Notes: generated from the letters alone by a model not told the origin. A stretch of 64,000 bases of DNA from Arcuatula senhousia (GCA_963971305.1 OZ020317.1:21222001-21286000); one strand, 5' to 3'. Shown: positions 24,283-35,410, counted from the stretch's first letter. Numbers and translations: made by a program.

Positions 24283-25824
24283 ATGCCTTCAACTAACTTT
24301 TTATATACGATACTGCCCTGCGATACGGAATACCAACAAGACTCTGATGAATCGATCCAGCTGAGCACTAAGGCAACATCCATTTTCAGCAACGCTGATG
24401 TTGCCAAAACATTGTCCACCTTACATGGCAAATATGTTGTTGTACCTGCAGACAAAGCACCAAATAACATCATTTTTGTGTGCAAGAGACACTATATTGA
24501 CTGTTTGACAGCTGAATTGGGGGTTGGTTGTACCAGCAACAGCACCACATACAAGGCTACAACACTGTCTGAGGAAGAAATCATTGACAATCACAAATCT
24601 GTCATTTCCTCCTTCGGCCTTTCTGTTGGTGGCAGTAATGATGACATTCCATTCCTGTATTGGATTCCCAAATTACATAAAAATCCATACAAACAGCGCT
24701 TTATTGCAGGGTCATCCACATGTACAACTAAACCTCTTTCAGTTTTCTTGACTTCAATACTTACGGCAGTAAAATCCGGCCTCCAGAAATATTACGATTG
24801 TTGTATTTCTAGAAATGGTGTCAATCAAATGTGGATCCTGAAGAATTCGAAAGAACTCATGGAGATTCTTAACTCTAAATCAGTTTCATCTTGTAACAGC
24901 ATCAAAACATTCGATTTCTCCACACTTTACACTTCTATTCCACATGAACAAATGAAATCGCGATTGGCACAGCTGATTAAACGCAGCTTTTTCAAAAAGA
25001 ATGGAAAACGCAGGTACATATTTCTTGTAGTCGATTATACCAAGACTTACTTTGTCATTAATGAGTTTAAGAAAAAGAACAAATTTACAGAAGATCAAAT
25101 AATCGACATGCTAAACTTTCTTATTGACAACATATTTGTTCAGTTTGGTGGACGTGTTTTTCAGCAAACAATAGGGATTCCAATGGGCACTAATTGTGCA
25201 CCTATGCTTGCTGATTTGTTTCTTCATTCATATGAAGCAGACTTCTTGCAATCTCTTCTAGACAAAAAAGACCGTAGACTAGCTCTCTCTTTCAACCTCA
25301 CGTTCCGTTATATTGATGATGTCCTTTCACTAAACAATTCTCGATTTAGCGACGTTCTACATCTCATATATCCACAGGAGCTTGAGATAAAGGACACAAC
25401 GGATTCTAGGAAGTCTGCTTCATATTTAGATCTACATCTCGAAATTGACTCTCAAGGAAGACTTTCAACAAGGCTCTATGACAAACGTGATGACTTCAAC
25501 TTTCCAATCGTCAACTTCCCCTTCTTGTGTAGCAACATTCCGTCCGCTCCAGCTTATGGAGTCTACGTATCTCAATTGATTCGTTACTCCAGAGCATGTG
25601 GGACTTACATCGATTTCCTTAGCAGAGCGACACGTCTGACACAAAAATTGCTCACACAGGGTTATGTTGCTCCTCGATTGCTGTCTTCACTCAAGAAATT
25701 TTACGGAAGACATCATGCACTTGTAGACAAATATGGGATTTCGATCTCTCAGATGATTGCAGATGTTGGTTTGTCAAAGTGTGTTGATTTGTCTTCCTTT
25801 ACCGGATTTGACACGCTGAATTGA
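24283..25824 (+). CDS. Penelope-like element reverse transcriptase (family I), 5'-truncated but open
   Basis: A 513-codon uninterrupted RT ORF. Motifs in order: PADKAPNNIIFVCK (55-68), YWIPKLHKNP (126-135), the first catalytic Asp in FDFSTLYTSIP (210-220), GIPMGTNCAP (298-307), the YIDDVLS active-site box (343-349) and the C-terminal block YGVYVSQLIRYSRAC with SLKKFYGRHHALVDKYGISI. The YIDD box plus GIPMGTNCAP rather than FADD/PQG points to a Penelope-like element (PLE), not a LINE. Compared with the minus-strand copy at 42.7-45.5 kb, homology starts only around codon 25-30; the first residues are flank, so the ATG is fortuitous. No nuclease domain is present, hence probably not autonomous. 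It is followed by the full family tail. Confidence 0.8.
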   Translation: MPSTNFLYTILPCDTEYQQDSDESIQLSTKATSIFSNADVAKTLSTLHGKYVVVPADKAPNNIIFVCKRHYIDCLTAELGVGCTSNSTTYKATTLSEEEIIDNHKSVISSFGLSVGGSNDDIPFLYWIPKLHKNPYKQRFIAGSSTCTTKPLSVFLTSILTAVKSGLQKYYDCCISRNGVNQMWILKNSKELMEILNSKSVSSCNSIKTFDFSTLYTSIPHEQMKSRLAQLIKRSFFKKNGKRRYIFLVVDYTKTYFVINEFKKKNKFTEDQIIDMLNFLIDNIFVQFGGRVFQQTIGIPMGTNCAPMLADLFLHSYEADFLQSLLDKKDRRLALSFNLTFRYIDDVLSLNNSRFSDVLHLIYPQELEIKDTTDSRKSASYLDLHLEIDSQGRLSTRLYDKRDDFNFPIVNFPFLCSNIPSAPAYGVYVSQLIRYSRACGTYIDFLSRATRLTQKLLTQGYVAPRLLSSLKKFYGRHHALVDKYGISISQMIADVGLSKCVDLSSFTGFDTLN

Positions 25825-26064
25825 CTATTGGCAACGCCACGGGTGTGCTATAGCAAGCAGGAACTGCTTACTCTTCCGGAGCATCTGAGTTCACTCTTGT
25901 TTCGACTGGAGTTCGCGTTGTTGATTGATATTCAGTTGTTTTGTGTTTCCATGTTTTACATGTTGTCTGTGTTTGTCCTGTTCTGGTTGGTGTTTACTGG
26001 TTTTGTCTCTGCTCTTTCGGACTGTTGACATTCGGATACCCCATTGGTACCTCTGCTTCCTTCG
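25825..26064 (+). repeat. Penelope-like family I 3' untranslated tail
   Basis: The tail downstream of the RT stop is the reference for all tail fragments here: gtgtgctatagcaagcaggaactgc, tcttccggagca, gagttcactcttg, gttttacatgttgtctg, ggtttactggttttgtctctgctc and the terminal ggtacctctgcttc. Short ORFs on both strands are shadows of this conserved repeat. Confidence 0.85.
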
Positions 26065-26900
26065 AAAACTTGCGTTTTCCAAATTGCTTCAATTTGCAAG
26101 CAATTCTATCTTTAATAAAACATTGTAAATTGTCTGTAAACATTATGTACTTCATCTCCTATTAGAATCTATTTATTTTTTGTTTGTTTTTTCTAAAAAA
26201 CTGTTAATTTCATTTATCTCTTTTTTCTCTTTTGATTAAAAGTTTTTAACTGTAAAATTCGCTTGTAGCAAAAAACATCTCTTTGAGAAGGCATTTTCTA
26301 AATGTAAAAGAATAAATGTCAATCGTGAGGTTATTATTTTTATTGCTTTTATATATTCATCTCTCAACATTTCCAATATTAAGGTTATTTTTATCTTTTT
26401 CTAATCTTTTGTATTTTTTCAATAAAATGATATATTTGCAAACACTTTTTTGCCCTTTTTTCTTTTTTTTTAGTATTTTCTTTCGAAAAGATTACCCTTT
26501 TTACAGATGTAATAGGACAACTGTTTTGTCATGAATTTTTTCCCAAATTGTCTTTTCAATTCACAATATTTTCTTGGGTTACATTTTTTTTTCAATTAGT
26601 TGATATATAATTGTCATGAACTATATATTTCATATTTTCAAGTTTCAATAAATTGTTTCAATTCAATTCATTGAATTTATTTTTGTTGTTAATTAATGAC
26701 TATTTATTTTATTTTCTGTCTTTCTTTGTAGATATACCATTTTGTTACATGTCGCTATATATATATAACTTTATGTATTCAATTTGTGTATGAAAGTTTG
26801 AACTAACATTGTGTATTATATGTTGTAATGACACATCTCTGTAAAAGAGGAAATATAGTTATTTATAAATATTGGGTGTAATAGGGGATTTTGATTACAG
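26065..26900. other. T-rich unassigned stretch
   Basis: Very AT-rich with long T runs; a 72-codon ORF at 26316-26534 is poly-Phe/Leu and not credible. No bounded repeat seen. Confidence 0.45.
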
Positions 26901-26904
26901 GAAT

Positions 26905-27023
26905 GTGAAAAGAAGTGATGGGCAGGGACGGGAAATTTAGCCTCCTGCGTGGGGATCCTACGGGTCCTACTCTTACCGAGACCTGCAGCAGGGTTCTTTA
27001 ACGTGCGAGGAACGTAGCATTTT
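26905..27023. repeat. GC-rich SINE-like remnant
   Basis: A short island of higher GC (gggacgggaaatttagcctcc... to gggttctttaacgtgcgagg). The phrase gttctttaacgtgc is common in invertebrate short interspersed repeats, so this may be an old SINE piece. No promoter boxes were identified; weak call. Confidence 0.35.
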
Positions 27024-27147
27024 CATAGACGATTGGAAGTCGTATTTTCAAAAAAAGCATTAATCTGTTAAAGTCCAATTCGGTTTCCATAGACGATTGG
27101 AAGTCGTATTTTCAAAAAAGCATTAATCTGTTAAAGCCCAATTCGGT
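27024..27147 (+). repeat. 64-bp tandem duplication
   Basis: 27024-27087 and 27088-27147 are nearly identical (one A fewer in a homopolymer and a few end differences). Each contains acgattggaagtcgt, a loose palindrome. Confidence 0.88.
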
Positions 27148-27690
27148 AAAAGACAAACAAACACTCTATGATAAGCCAACATTTCGTCTAATTTATTTCT
27201 TTAGCAGACATAAATGCGTGGTTTGTAGAGTAACACTTTGTAAAGCATTTATAAATAACAGCTTGAAAGCTAATATCACCTGCATACTAAAAATCGAATT
27301 TTTATAAAAATGCTTTCTTCCTTTAATCACTGTTTATAACGTTCAACGTGTTACAATTTTTTCTGTTATAATTTGTCATTATCAGATTGAACTATTTACT
27401 GAAGAGACGTACATGACGTAAGTATTTAAGGTTTATAATTGACGAAGAAATGATTTCTAATTAATTAGCTTAGTTCTTGGTTGTTTACTGTTTAAATGAG
27501 AATTACATGATTGGCTTTTTTAATTGCTTTATTCTGGTAGTTAATATTATCCTGAATATATAACCTGTTTTTGGTATAAAATTGGTCCATGAGATAAACA
27601 GATTGAAAACTCAACGTCATTCACTTTGTAGTATCAATATTGGGTGCAGCTTAAGCTCCTAAATACTTGAAACTGTCCTTGACTGAAATC
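27148..27690. other. Unassigned non-coding stretch
   Basis: No recognisable feature. Confidence 0.45.
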
Positions 27691-27693
27691 AAT

Positions 27694-27980
27694 AGTTATC
27701 ATCATTGGTTGCTGTCCTCGCTCAAGAAATGTTACGGTAGACATCATGCACTCATAAACAAATATGGGATTTCTATCTATCAGATGAGTGCAGATTTTGG
27801 TAAGTCATATGGTTTCGTTTTTTTTTCATTACTGAATGGGATATTGACAGTGCGACGGGTGTGCTATAGCAGTCAGGAACCGCCTTCTCTTCCGGGGCAC
27901 ACGAGTTCACTCTCATTACGACTACAGTTTGCGTTTTATTAGTGTTCAGTAGCTTTTTGTGTTTTCGGGTTATATATGTT
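27694..27980 (+). pseudogene. Penelope-like family I RT C-terminus plus tail
   Basis: Reads LSSLKKCYGRHHALINKYGI, SIYQMSADFG, then the post-stop tail words (gtgtgctatagcagtcaggaacc, cttccggggcac). The RT core is absent and the tail stops early. Strong 5' truncation; the family is certain, the exact edges are not. Confidence 0.75.
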
Positions 27981-28346
27981 GTCTGTTGATTCGCCTTGTT
28001 ATTGTTTTTGATTTATCTGCTTCTTTAAGAATTTAAATGTGTCGTCACTCTTTAAAATAATTTAGATTTGATTTTACAGTATCGACACTCTTAAATGAAA
28101 AAAGTTCTCACAGATCTTTGATAAATGGTGTACATTTTGCCGTCTTCATCTATATTTCTGTCGTGCACCAAAACCTCCATGGTTGCATTCAAGCAAGAAT
28201 TCATAGGTGTTCTTCTTTTGTCCTATTTATACTGTTGAAAATAGTGTGATCAAATACAAGGAGTTGTCAAAAAAAATGACCTATCATTATTCATTTATCA
28301 AAAAGGCGACACTGTCCATAAAGTGATAATTACAGAGCGAAAAAAA
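27981..28346. other. Unassigned non-coding stretch
   Basis: No recognisable feature. Confidence 0.4.
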
Positions 28347-28625
28347 AGTACCGTAAAGCGGGCTATTTTCGCAGATATCATTGTATAAATTATATACGTA
28401 AACATTTTCGATTAATTTTCGCTAAATATTTTCTCTTATTTTTGGTTCGACGAAAATCACAAAAACAAATCCCGCAAAAATATCATTATAACGCAACTCA
28501 TTAAAAAACTCGTCCAAAAACCGCAAAAAATAAAACCCACAAACAATTTTTACAAACCTTTTCAGGAAAAAAACGCGAAAATTTACCCTCGCGAAAATCC
28601 AAATTCGTGTGAATTTCATCTGGGA
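28347..28625. repeat. gcgaaaat-rich interspersed repeat (MITE-like)
   Basis: Starts taccgtaaagcggg and is studded with cgcgaaaa/cgcaaaaa words, like the MITE at 34978-35211 which also begins with an accgta word followed by gcggg. No matching terminal inverted repeat was found at the right end, so the limits are approximate. The overlapping 65-codon minus ORF is compositional. Confidence 0.5.
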
Positions 28626-28789
28626 TCAAACTAGGTGGTGATACAAGCCAATTTCTACATTCTTACATCTCTGGAGCGGCCGGATAATATGCCTCATTTA
28701 ATCTTTCACATTTTTACTTGTAATCTCTTTCATTATGTGTACCCGAACAATTGTTCAAGTAGATCATCTATTTCTAATTTGGATGACCT

Positions 28790-29260
28790 GCGATGAAGTG
28801 CTGTTTGTATGGATTGTTATGTAATTTATGGATCCAATACAGGGATGGAATGTCATCATTATTGAAAGCAACAGAAAGACCGATGGCGGAGTAAAAAATG
28901 AGTAAAAAATACAACCTAAATATGCTTCTTGTATGAAAAAAAAAGAAAAAAACCTAATATGCTTAACATATTTCTAGAACGATTCTTTTAACATATATCA
29001 TGCTGACAAATCATGCTGATTCAGCAAATTCATTGTTTGAATATCTTATTCAAATTAGATATTGCCTATATCCGTCTCATCCTAATTAATCCAATATTTT
29101 GGGCGAAAATTTGGTTTTTATCCTTGTCCTTTAAAGATGAAAAAATCAATTAACAAGGTTTACACTGCGAAGATTTATTATTCATTATATTTTAAACTAT
29201 ACATTGCAAAACATAGGCCTTATTCGAATTCTAAAAAGGCAACACATTGTAATCAGACAA
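28790..29260 (-). repeat. Paralogous segment A (RT scrap plus flank)
   Basis: Begins on the plus strand with a minus-strand RT scrap around the YWIPKLHK block (about 28790-28875), then about 380 bp of non-RT flank. The same RT-to-flank junction recurs at 34700-35410 (segment B), so both derive by duplication of one truncated insertion. Similarity ends sharply at 29260, where a 20-bp inverted repeat begins. Segment A lacks the MITE found in segment B. Confidence 0.82.
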
Positions 29261-29358
29261 TGGAATAGTAAGTTTATTGTCCCCGAGGGACAACTATTGC
29301 TCCGAGGCGCAGCCGAGGTTAATAGTTGTATCCAAGGTACAATAAACTTACTATTCCA
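29261..29358. repeat. Perfect 20-bp inverted repeat with nested stem
   Basis: Arms 29261-29280 and 29339-29358 are exact complements; inside, caactatt (29291-29298) and aatagttg face each other. It starts at the very base where similarity to segment B stops, so it likely marks the end of the insertion that brought the downstream material. It could be a terminal structure of that element. Confidence 0.75.
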
Positions 29359-29640
29359 CGAATACTCAGTCAGTTAGTGTTTTATACTACCAAAAGAGAC
29401 AGTAGATATGAAAATTAAAAATGAATTTGATAGAACCCAACAGAAACTGTTGCTCCTTTGCTTCGATTAATGCCAATATTGATTATATATGTGTTGCACT
29501 TTTATACCATATCTCTTTTCTTTTAAAGGATGATTTTTCACATAATGAAAATGCATTTCATCAATGATAGTGTAGATAAAGAAATCAAATGCTAGTGATG
29601 ACACTTGATAACCAACAAATTAAGGTGTACAATAAAGATA
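29359..29640. other. Unassigned stretch
   Basis: AT-rich, no coding motif. It lies between the palindrome and the family II tail and may belong to either element. Confidence 0.35.
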
Positions 29641-29644
29641 ATAA

Positions 29645-29914
29645 CAAAACTACCGAACTTGAATGATCAATATCATAGTCCAGAGAAATTGACAAAAACG
29701 AATCAGTCATACTGGAGAACTGGTGGATCGCAATGGTCCTGACTTGGTACAGGCATTTCAAACGAAATGGTGGGTTAAACCAGGTTTTATGGCGCCAAAC
29801 CTCCCTCTTTCATTGCGATCTTTGGATCCGGTAATGACCATAGAACACAACATAGTTGTGAGACACAATAGGGATATTGAGGTGATCATCTCAGTACAGC
29901 AGACCAGTCAAACA
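29645..29914 (-). repeat. Penelope-like family II 3' tail
   Basis: Directly downstream (minus sense) of the family II RT ORF, and matched by a second copy at 12150-12310, which shows it is part of the element rather than flank. The overlapping 74-codon plus ORF is an antisense shadow. Confidence 0.65.
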
Positions 29915-31200
29915 CTAATTAAAACAATAAACTATCATATCTTTTAACTCAATTTTGAACTTTTCTACTAGTGGCTGATAACGAAGAAAGATTTTTTTTA
30001 GTGATCGTATGAGACGTATTTTGTTATAGCCCTGCTTTAAAAGTCGGTCACGAAGAAACCGGTGTCTGATAAAAAAATCTGTGAAATGTGTGCAAGCTCT
30101 GGCATATCGAATAAGTTGAGAAATATAAACACCGTATGCAGAAGAAGTAGGTATATTGCTCTGTAGATTAGGAAAATTAATAATTTGAAAATTAAAATCG
30201 TCTCGTTTATCGTAAATTTTTGTACTGAGATGACCACATGGGTCAAATTCGAGGTGCAAATCCAAGAAAGACGTGAAGCAATTAGATTCGGTGGTCTCTT
30301 TAATCTCCAATTCCGGAGGATATATTGAAGGAATCCAACTACCAAATGAAGTGTTATTGACAGAAAGGACATCATCAATATATCTGAATGTAAGATTAAA
30401 TGACCTTGCCTCTTTCATCTTCTTGTTCTTTACGAGCCTGAAGAAATATAAAAACAAATCGGCGAGAAGAGGAGCACAGTGTGTGCCCATTGGAATGCCG
30501 ATTTGTTGTTGAAAAATCTCTCCTCCGAAGGTGACAAATATGTTGTCAATGAGGAAATCAAGCATACTGCAAACTTGTTCCAGTGTGTAACAAATTTTAT
30601 CTTTGAAAGATGTTTTGGAAAAGAATGTAGAATTATAACCCAAAACAACAAAATTCCTTGAGTTTGAAAATGTTTTTTCGAGAAGTTTTTTCAGGCGACA
30701 TTTTAGTTTTTCGTGTGGCAAGGTCGTGTATACAGTTGAAAAATCGAACGTTTTCAAAGAGTGAACCTCAGAAAATGATCTAGATTTAAAATGATCTAAC
30801 AAATCTTTTGAGTTTTTCAAAATCCACATATGGTTAATTCCACTACGATTATAAATAGTGTCGCAGTATGCTTGTTGACCTTCTCTGACAGCAGACAAGA
30901 TTTTAGTTAAATGAACGGACAGCTCTGTAGTTGAACATGATGAAGATCCAGCTATATACCTTTCTTTGTACGGATTTTTGTGAAGTTTAGGTATCCAGTA
31001 CAAATATGGTAACTCTTTATGTTCCTCTTTCATTGGAATATTGAAAGAGGACATAAAAGAGCTATGGTTGGCTATGATTTCATCTTTGTTAAATGTAGTC
31101 CGTGTGTATGTAGCACTAGCGGAAGTATTACCATCAATGCCTAGTTCTTTTATTAGACAATTGTAATAATGTGCTTTACATATTAAGTAAATTATGTTAA
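29915..31200 (-). CDS. Penelope-like element reverse transcriptase (family II), 5'-truncated
   Basis: The ATG-started ORF (29915-31054) is 379 codons, and the frame stays open upstream to about 31200 with homologous codons (NIIYLICKAHYYNCLIKELG). Residues: YWIPKLHKNP (19-28), catalytic Asp in FDFSTVYTTLP (103-113), GIPMGTHCAP (186-195), YIDDVLS (225-231), YGVYISQLIRYARAC (307-321). Only about half identical by eye to the 24283 ORF, so a separate subfamily. Between FLYFF and ARSFN it is a few residues shorter than relatives, probably a small in-frame deletion. N-terminal parts are missing, so not autonomous. Its 5' end lies about 100 bp from the Crypton-type C-terminus. Confidence 0.8.
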
Positions 31201-31314
31201 AGAAGAAAGAACATTTATTTTGTCTTAAATCAACAATAAAATAATAAAAAAAAACCAGTTTAAATTCAACTTTTTTTTAAGTGCGTATGTACACTTATAC
31301 ATGTTATTGGTCAG

Positions 31315-33090
31315 TTACTTCTGTTGAAAATAAAAGTTTACTGAGCAATTGTTAATGCTGCTGATAGCAAACCCTCCAGTAGTTTGAAAACAAGCTGGGA
31401 TCTGAAAGTTGGTTAAATTGCATGTTGGCGCATTTGTAACAGATTGTGAAGAATTTATGACTGGAACAGTGCGCGTTTCATAGTTGGTAATGTCATCAAG
31501 AACGCTAGCAATTATATCGTCCTCCAAAAAGTCAAAATCCCCTATCTTTTTTTCTATTTACAACATTTTGTGCATCAGTGCCATAACCAGTATTTGCTGT
31601 AGACAACTGTAGTTGTGGACTACGGGCGGGTTACAGTACAGGTTGTACGAGGTACTTTCTTTGAGGGGGAGCTTCCGCAATTATTGAAGCGCTAAGAATA
31701 TCCGACATTTCTCGTTTCTTTTTGTCACTAAGTCTATGACTATACGAGGACAGGGCTTTCTCTGACTTATGACCATTAAGTCCCATAATATGACGACTTT
31801 CAATGCCTCCATCATCAAGATTTGTAATGTTTGTGCTGCGTAAGCAGTGGTTCGTATATCATTTTGACAGTTCACATTCACTTCTTATTTTTGACATCAT
31901 GTTTCCAAGAGTATTCTTTCCGACTGGAACGTTGTCGTACCAGATATTATCATCGGATACTTTTGTGGCCGCTTTTGGTCTCTGCCAAAAGTTGTTGTTG
32001 AGTGGGTTTAGTTTGTTCATGTACTTTGTGAAAGTCACAACTGGACAATTTTCCTCCCCTGAAATTAAAAGAAAACTAATTGTGAAAGCACCTCCACATT
32101 TGACCATATTTTCACAATTTTTTCTATATTGTTAAAACTATACAATTGTAAAATTCAACAGATGAATAATGAAACAAGACGCAAGTGATAAAAAGCCCCC
32201 CCCACCGTCTTTTTACATGACTTTTTTTTCGGCTAAACATCTCTTAAGTTGTTTTCAAAATATCACTGGTGTAAAATACTTAAGCAATGATATTTTTTGT
32301 ATTTTTTCCTTAATTCTTTAGATTTTAAATATAAACTTGTGCATTCATAAATTATAATAGTTATACCTTTACGTTCATACATTCGACCTTTACTAGAATC
32401 ATAAGATGCCAAGTTGTCGCCTCTGTGATTTTTGGTCTGGCGTTTTACTTTAATTTTGACGTATTTTCGCCCTTCTCCATCTCTACCTAAATGAAAATAA
32501 TCTTTTTGAACTTCTCTCAGGTTTTCCCTCCCTCTATTGCAGAAATTGTACAAATTTTCGAAAAAGGTTTTTTTTGTAATGAATCTGGAGTGTCACGAGA
32601 AATCTTGTCATGACTGTAAAGTTTTCGAAGATTTTCGGTAACTATAACATCTTTGTGGGCTACCCATTTTTGCTAATTTAACCATAACTGCTTTAAACAT
32701 TTCGTTTGATGCTGCAAAAGAGGCATTGTTGATTATGCCTAAGTCTCTCGATTTAATTAAATGTTTCTGTAAACCAAATCGAATAGTCTGTATTGATTTT
32801 TGGGCATAGTAATTTACATAAGATTTCCGTATTTCTCCATAAAACTTTTGTAATATTGAGTCAAGATTTTGTTGATCTACTTGTAGGTCGTCCAGTTGCT
32901 CTACCGTTTTAAATTCGCCACCTTTTTCATTAAGATAGTCTGATAAGATTTTCACTGCTAACTAACAATATTTTTTGTATTTTTAGCATCTTTTTCTTCC
33001 AAAATATTCTCAAAATTCTCCGCTGAAATCTTGTTGCCATAACTGTCGTCTGCAATGATTTTTAGGAAACTCTCCGATGTTCTTTTATTT
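31315..33090 (-). pseudogene. Crypton-type tyrosine recombinase, broken, with an intron
   Basis: Minus-strand frames, joined over lesions, give a Crypton/DUF3504 recombinase. An N-terminal helical region (about 32600-33090; ADDSYGNKISAENF, ILSDYLNEKG, GEIRKSYV) is followed by FFENLYNFCNRGRENLR and TKNHRGDN, then after an intron (32059-32366) CPVVTFTKYMNKL, FWQRPKA and the catalytic NHCLRST, LNGHKS and SYSHRLSD, carrying the H-x-x-R, H and Tyr nucleophile. A C-terminal tail (SSINNCSVNFYF) ends at 31315. Lesions: a 1-bp deletion near 32955, a frameshift near 32660, TGA at 31859-31861 just before HCLR, a stop after LVQPVL and another frameshift near 31535. Catalytic residues are otherwise kept. 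Family from remembered motifs; no start codon identified. Confidence 0.78.
32059..32366 (-). other. GT-AG intron in the Crypton-type gene
   Basis: On the minus strand the upstream exon ends ...GTAAAG, the intron starts gtataac and ends cttttaatttcag, and the next exon opens GGGAGG. Joining gives an in-frame Gly (G + GG) linking RMYERK to EENCPVV, the order seen in intact recombinases of this type. 308 bp long. Confidence 0.75.
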
Positions 33091-34114
33091 TTTTTGTTCC
33101 GAATGAGTTGCTAAAACCTGTTAGCCAGTGCAGTGAAGGTTATAAAAATTCCGCGAAAATATTCATGCCAAATGGTAACATAAGGCGGAGCTTAATTAGT
33201 TAAGGTGGGGCTTTATGACGTCAGAGGGCAAATAGTTGTGGCGAGGGCAATAGTTCGGACCGGTCAAATAGTTCAAAGCTAGCAAACGAAAAAAATAGTG
33301 AAACTATTGTATATGCATTTATCACTACTTAGGTATAATAAAAAAAAAATTCTAATACCAAAGTTCAAAGCAGCGCTAAATGGACACTTATTATTGTCTT
33401 ATATAATGATTTCTTATGTTTTTCATTCTACTACTTAAAGGTAACTTTCATGTCTATTTTAATGTAATTTAGCTTTCCATTTCTATTTATAAAGTTGTTA
33501 TGTTGTTCTATTAGTGTGTAAAGTCAACAAAACCATTGAAAACGTTACTTAGCTACTATTTGTTCCTTTACCTGAAGATCGTCTAAAGACGTGAAACTAC
33601 TAGTGAAAAAGATTATAAAAAATTAAGTCGTTTTAGAATTATATCTGCCAATAATATAATATGTATATTTAAGCTGGATGAATTACTTAAGACATCTAAA
33701 GATCTTCCTAACAATATCCGACCCTCAAATTATTTTTAAGTTTTGTCTGCTTGTATTTGTAAATTTTGAGAATGCTATTCTATAATTTACTTGTGTTATA
33801 TACTATTTATTTGTATCTGCAGTGCCACATATCTACATTTGTCGTTTTAATCTATCAGCTAATCGTCTATTTACTATGTTTAACGTTATAAGATTTCTTA
33901 AAAGAAAATGCAATTTGCATCTGTATATATTGAATAGAATTGAATTTATCGTCATAAGAAGTAATTTTTATGAGGAATATGTATATCATCATGTTGTCAG
34001 TTGCGATAGTGTTAACGAGTTGTAAACATTTAGATAAAATTACCAAGAAGATGAATACAAAATACTTATTCTTAGGACACAAAGTACCAAAAGGGGTGCC
34101 AAGTCCGAAGTCCG
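33091..34114. other. Unassigned stretch with aatagtt-rich patch
   Basis: 33225-33318 repeats caaatagtt/caatagtt words resembling those in the 29261-29358 palindrome, hinting that both mark ends of the Crypton-bearing insertion; this is inference. The rest is AT-rich without coding. Confidence 0.35.
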
Positions 34115-34810
34115 GACACTTGTCGCAACTTGAACATTTTTACCTGACTTTATTCTAAAATGTTTCATTCGGTTACGCAAAGTTGTTCTCCTTTTGGATT
34201 GAAGTAGTGTAAATAGTTCCTTAAAAAGCAGCAAAAAGCATATACTAGTGCCCGATGGAATCCTAATTGTTTGCTGAAACATGTCCACCAAACTGCACAA
34301 ATATAAGAGAATTGAGTGTGTCGGTTATTTGGTCTTTTATATATTTTTTTCATAGACTCATTGATGACAAAATAAGTCATAGTGTAATACACTTCCAGAT
34401 ATTGTACATGTGTTTTCCACACTTTTTGAGAGACAAAATCTGCATTTAATCCGTTGTGCCAATCTTGATTTGAGTTGTTTATGTGGAATAGAAGTGTAAA
34501 GTGTAGAAGAATCGAAAGTTTTGATGCTGTAACAAGATGAATCTGATTTAGAGTTAAGAACCTCCATCAGTTCTTTAGAATTCTTCAGGATCTAAATTGA
34601 ATTGCACCATATCTAGAATAACAACATTCGTAATAATTCTGGAGGCCGTAAGTATTGAAGTTAACTGAACTGAAAGAGGTTAAGTTGTATATTTTGATGA
34701 CCTGCGATGAAGTGTTGTTTGTATGGATTGTTATGTGATTTATGGATTCAATACAGGGATGGAATGTCATCATTATTGGAACCAACAGAAAGACCGATGG
34801 AGGGGTAAAA
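34115..34810 (-). pseudogene. Heavily degraded Penelope-like family I RT
   Basis: Pieces in three frames match the family: YWIPK-region scrap at 34700-34790, LNSKSDSSCYSIKTFDSSTL and YTSIPHKQLKSRLAQ (34470-34567), MTYFVINES, then IRIPSGTS in place of GIPMGTN. The motif A Asp is kept as FDSSTLY, but frameshifts and stops are frequent and motif C is gone. It shares its 5' RT-flank junction with segment A. Confidence 0.75.
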
Positions 34811-35410
34811 AATGAGTAAAAAATACAACCCAAATATGCTACTTGTATGAAAAAAATAAAAATATGTATATGCATAACATATTTTTAGAACGAATCTTTT
34901 AACATATCATGCTGACAAATCATGCTGATTTAGCAAATTCATTGTTTGAATATCTTATTCAAAGTAGATATTGCATACCGTATAAGTTGGTTTATTTTGC
35001 GGGTATCTAATTGTCACCTATTTTCGCGGTAGTTTGCAACTCGCGAAAATATAAACGCGCGAAAATAAAATTTCATAAATACTATATGTACAGTACATGT
35101 ATATACTTACATAAGGAAATCGCTGAAATTGAAATCCGCGAAAAAAATATATCTCATATTTTTAGAAATCCGCGAAATTGAGCTCCCGCGAAAAAAAAAC
35201 AATTCATACGGTATTTCCATCTCATCCTAATTATTCCAATATATTAAGCACAAAATTTGGTTTTTATCCTTGTCCTTTAAAGATGATAAAATCAATTAAC
35301 AAGATTTCACTGCGAAGATTTATGATTCATTATATTTTAAACTATACATTGCAAAAACATAGGCCAAATTCGAATTCTAAAAAGGCACAACACTCTGTTA
35401 TCAGACAACG
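34700..35410 (-). repeat. Paralogous segment B (RT scrap plus flank, with MITE)
   Basis: Counterpart of 28790-29260: the same RT scrap, the same flank (for example tgctgacaaatcatgctgat and tttggtttttatccttgtcc), interrupted by the MITE at 34978-35211. Similarity ends near 35400. Confidence 0.82.
34978..35211. mobile_element. 234-bp MITE with TA target duplication
   Basis: Terminal inverted repeats of roughly 30 bp (left ccgtataagttgg..., right ...caattcatacgg) flanked by TA on both sides. The paralogous segment A reads straight through this site (near 29082), giving an empty-site control. TA duplication fits a Tc1/mariner-type MITE. Interior rich in cgcgaaaat words; no coding. Confidence 0.88.

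Noticed and set aside
33572..33597. Hammerhead-ribozyme-like core (ctgaaga, small stem, gaaac)
   Set aside because: The pair next to the core would be U-U, and I could not form stems I and III; Penelope-like elements can carry such ribozymes, so a structure search would settle it.
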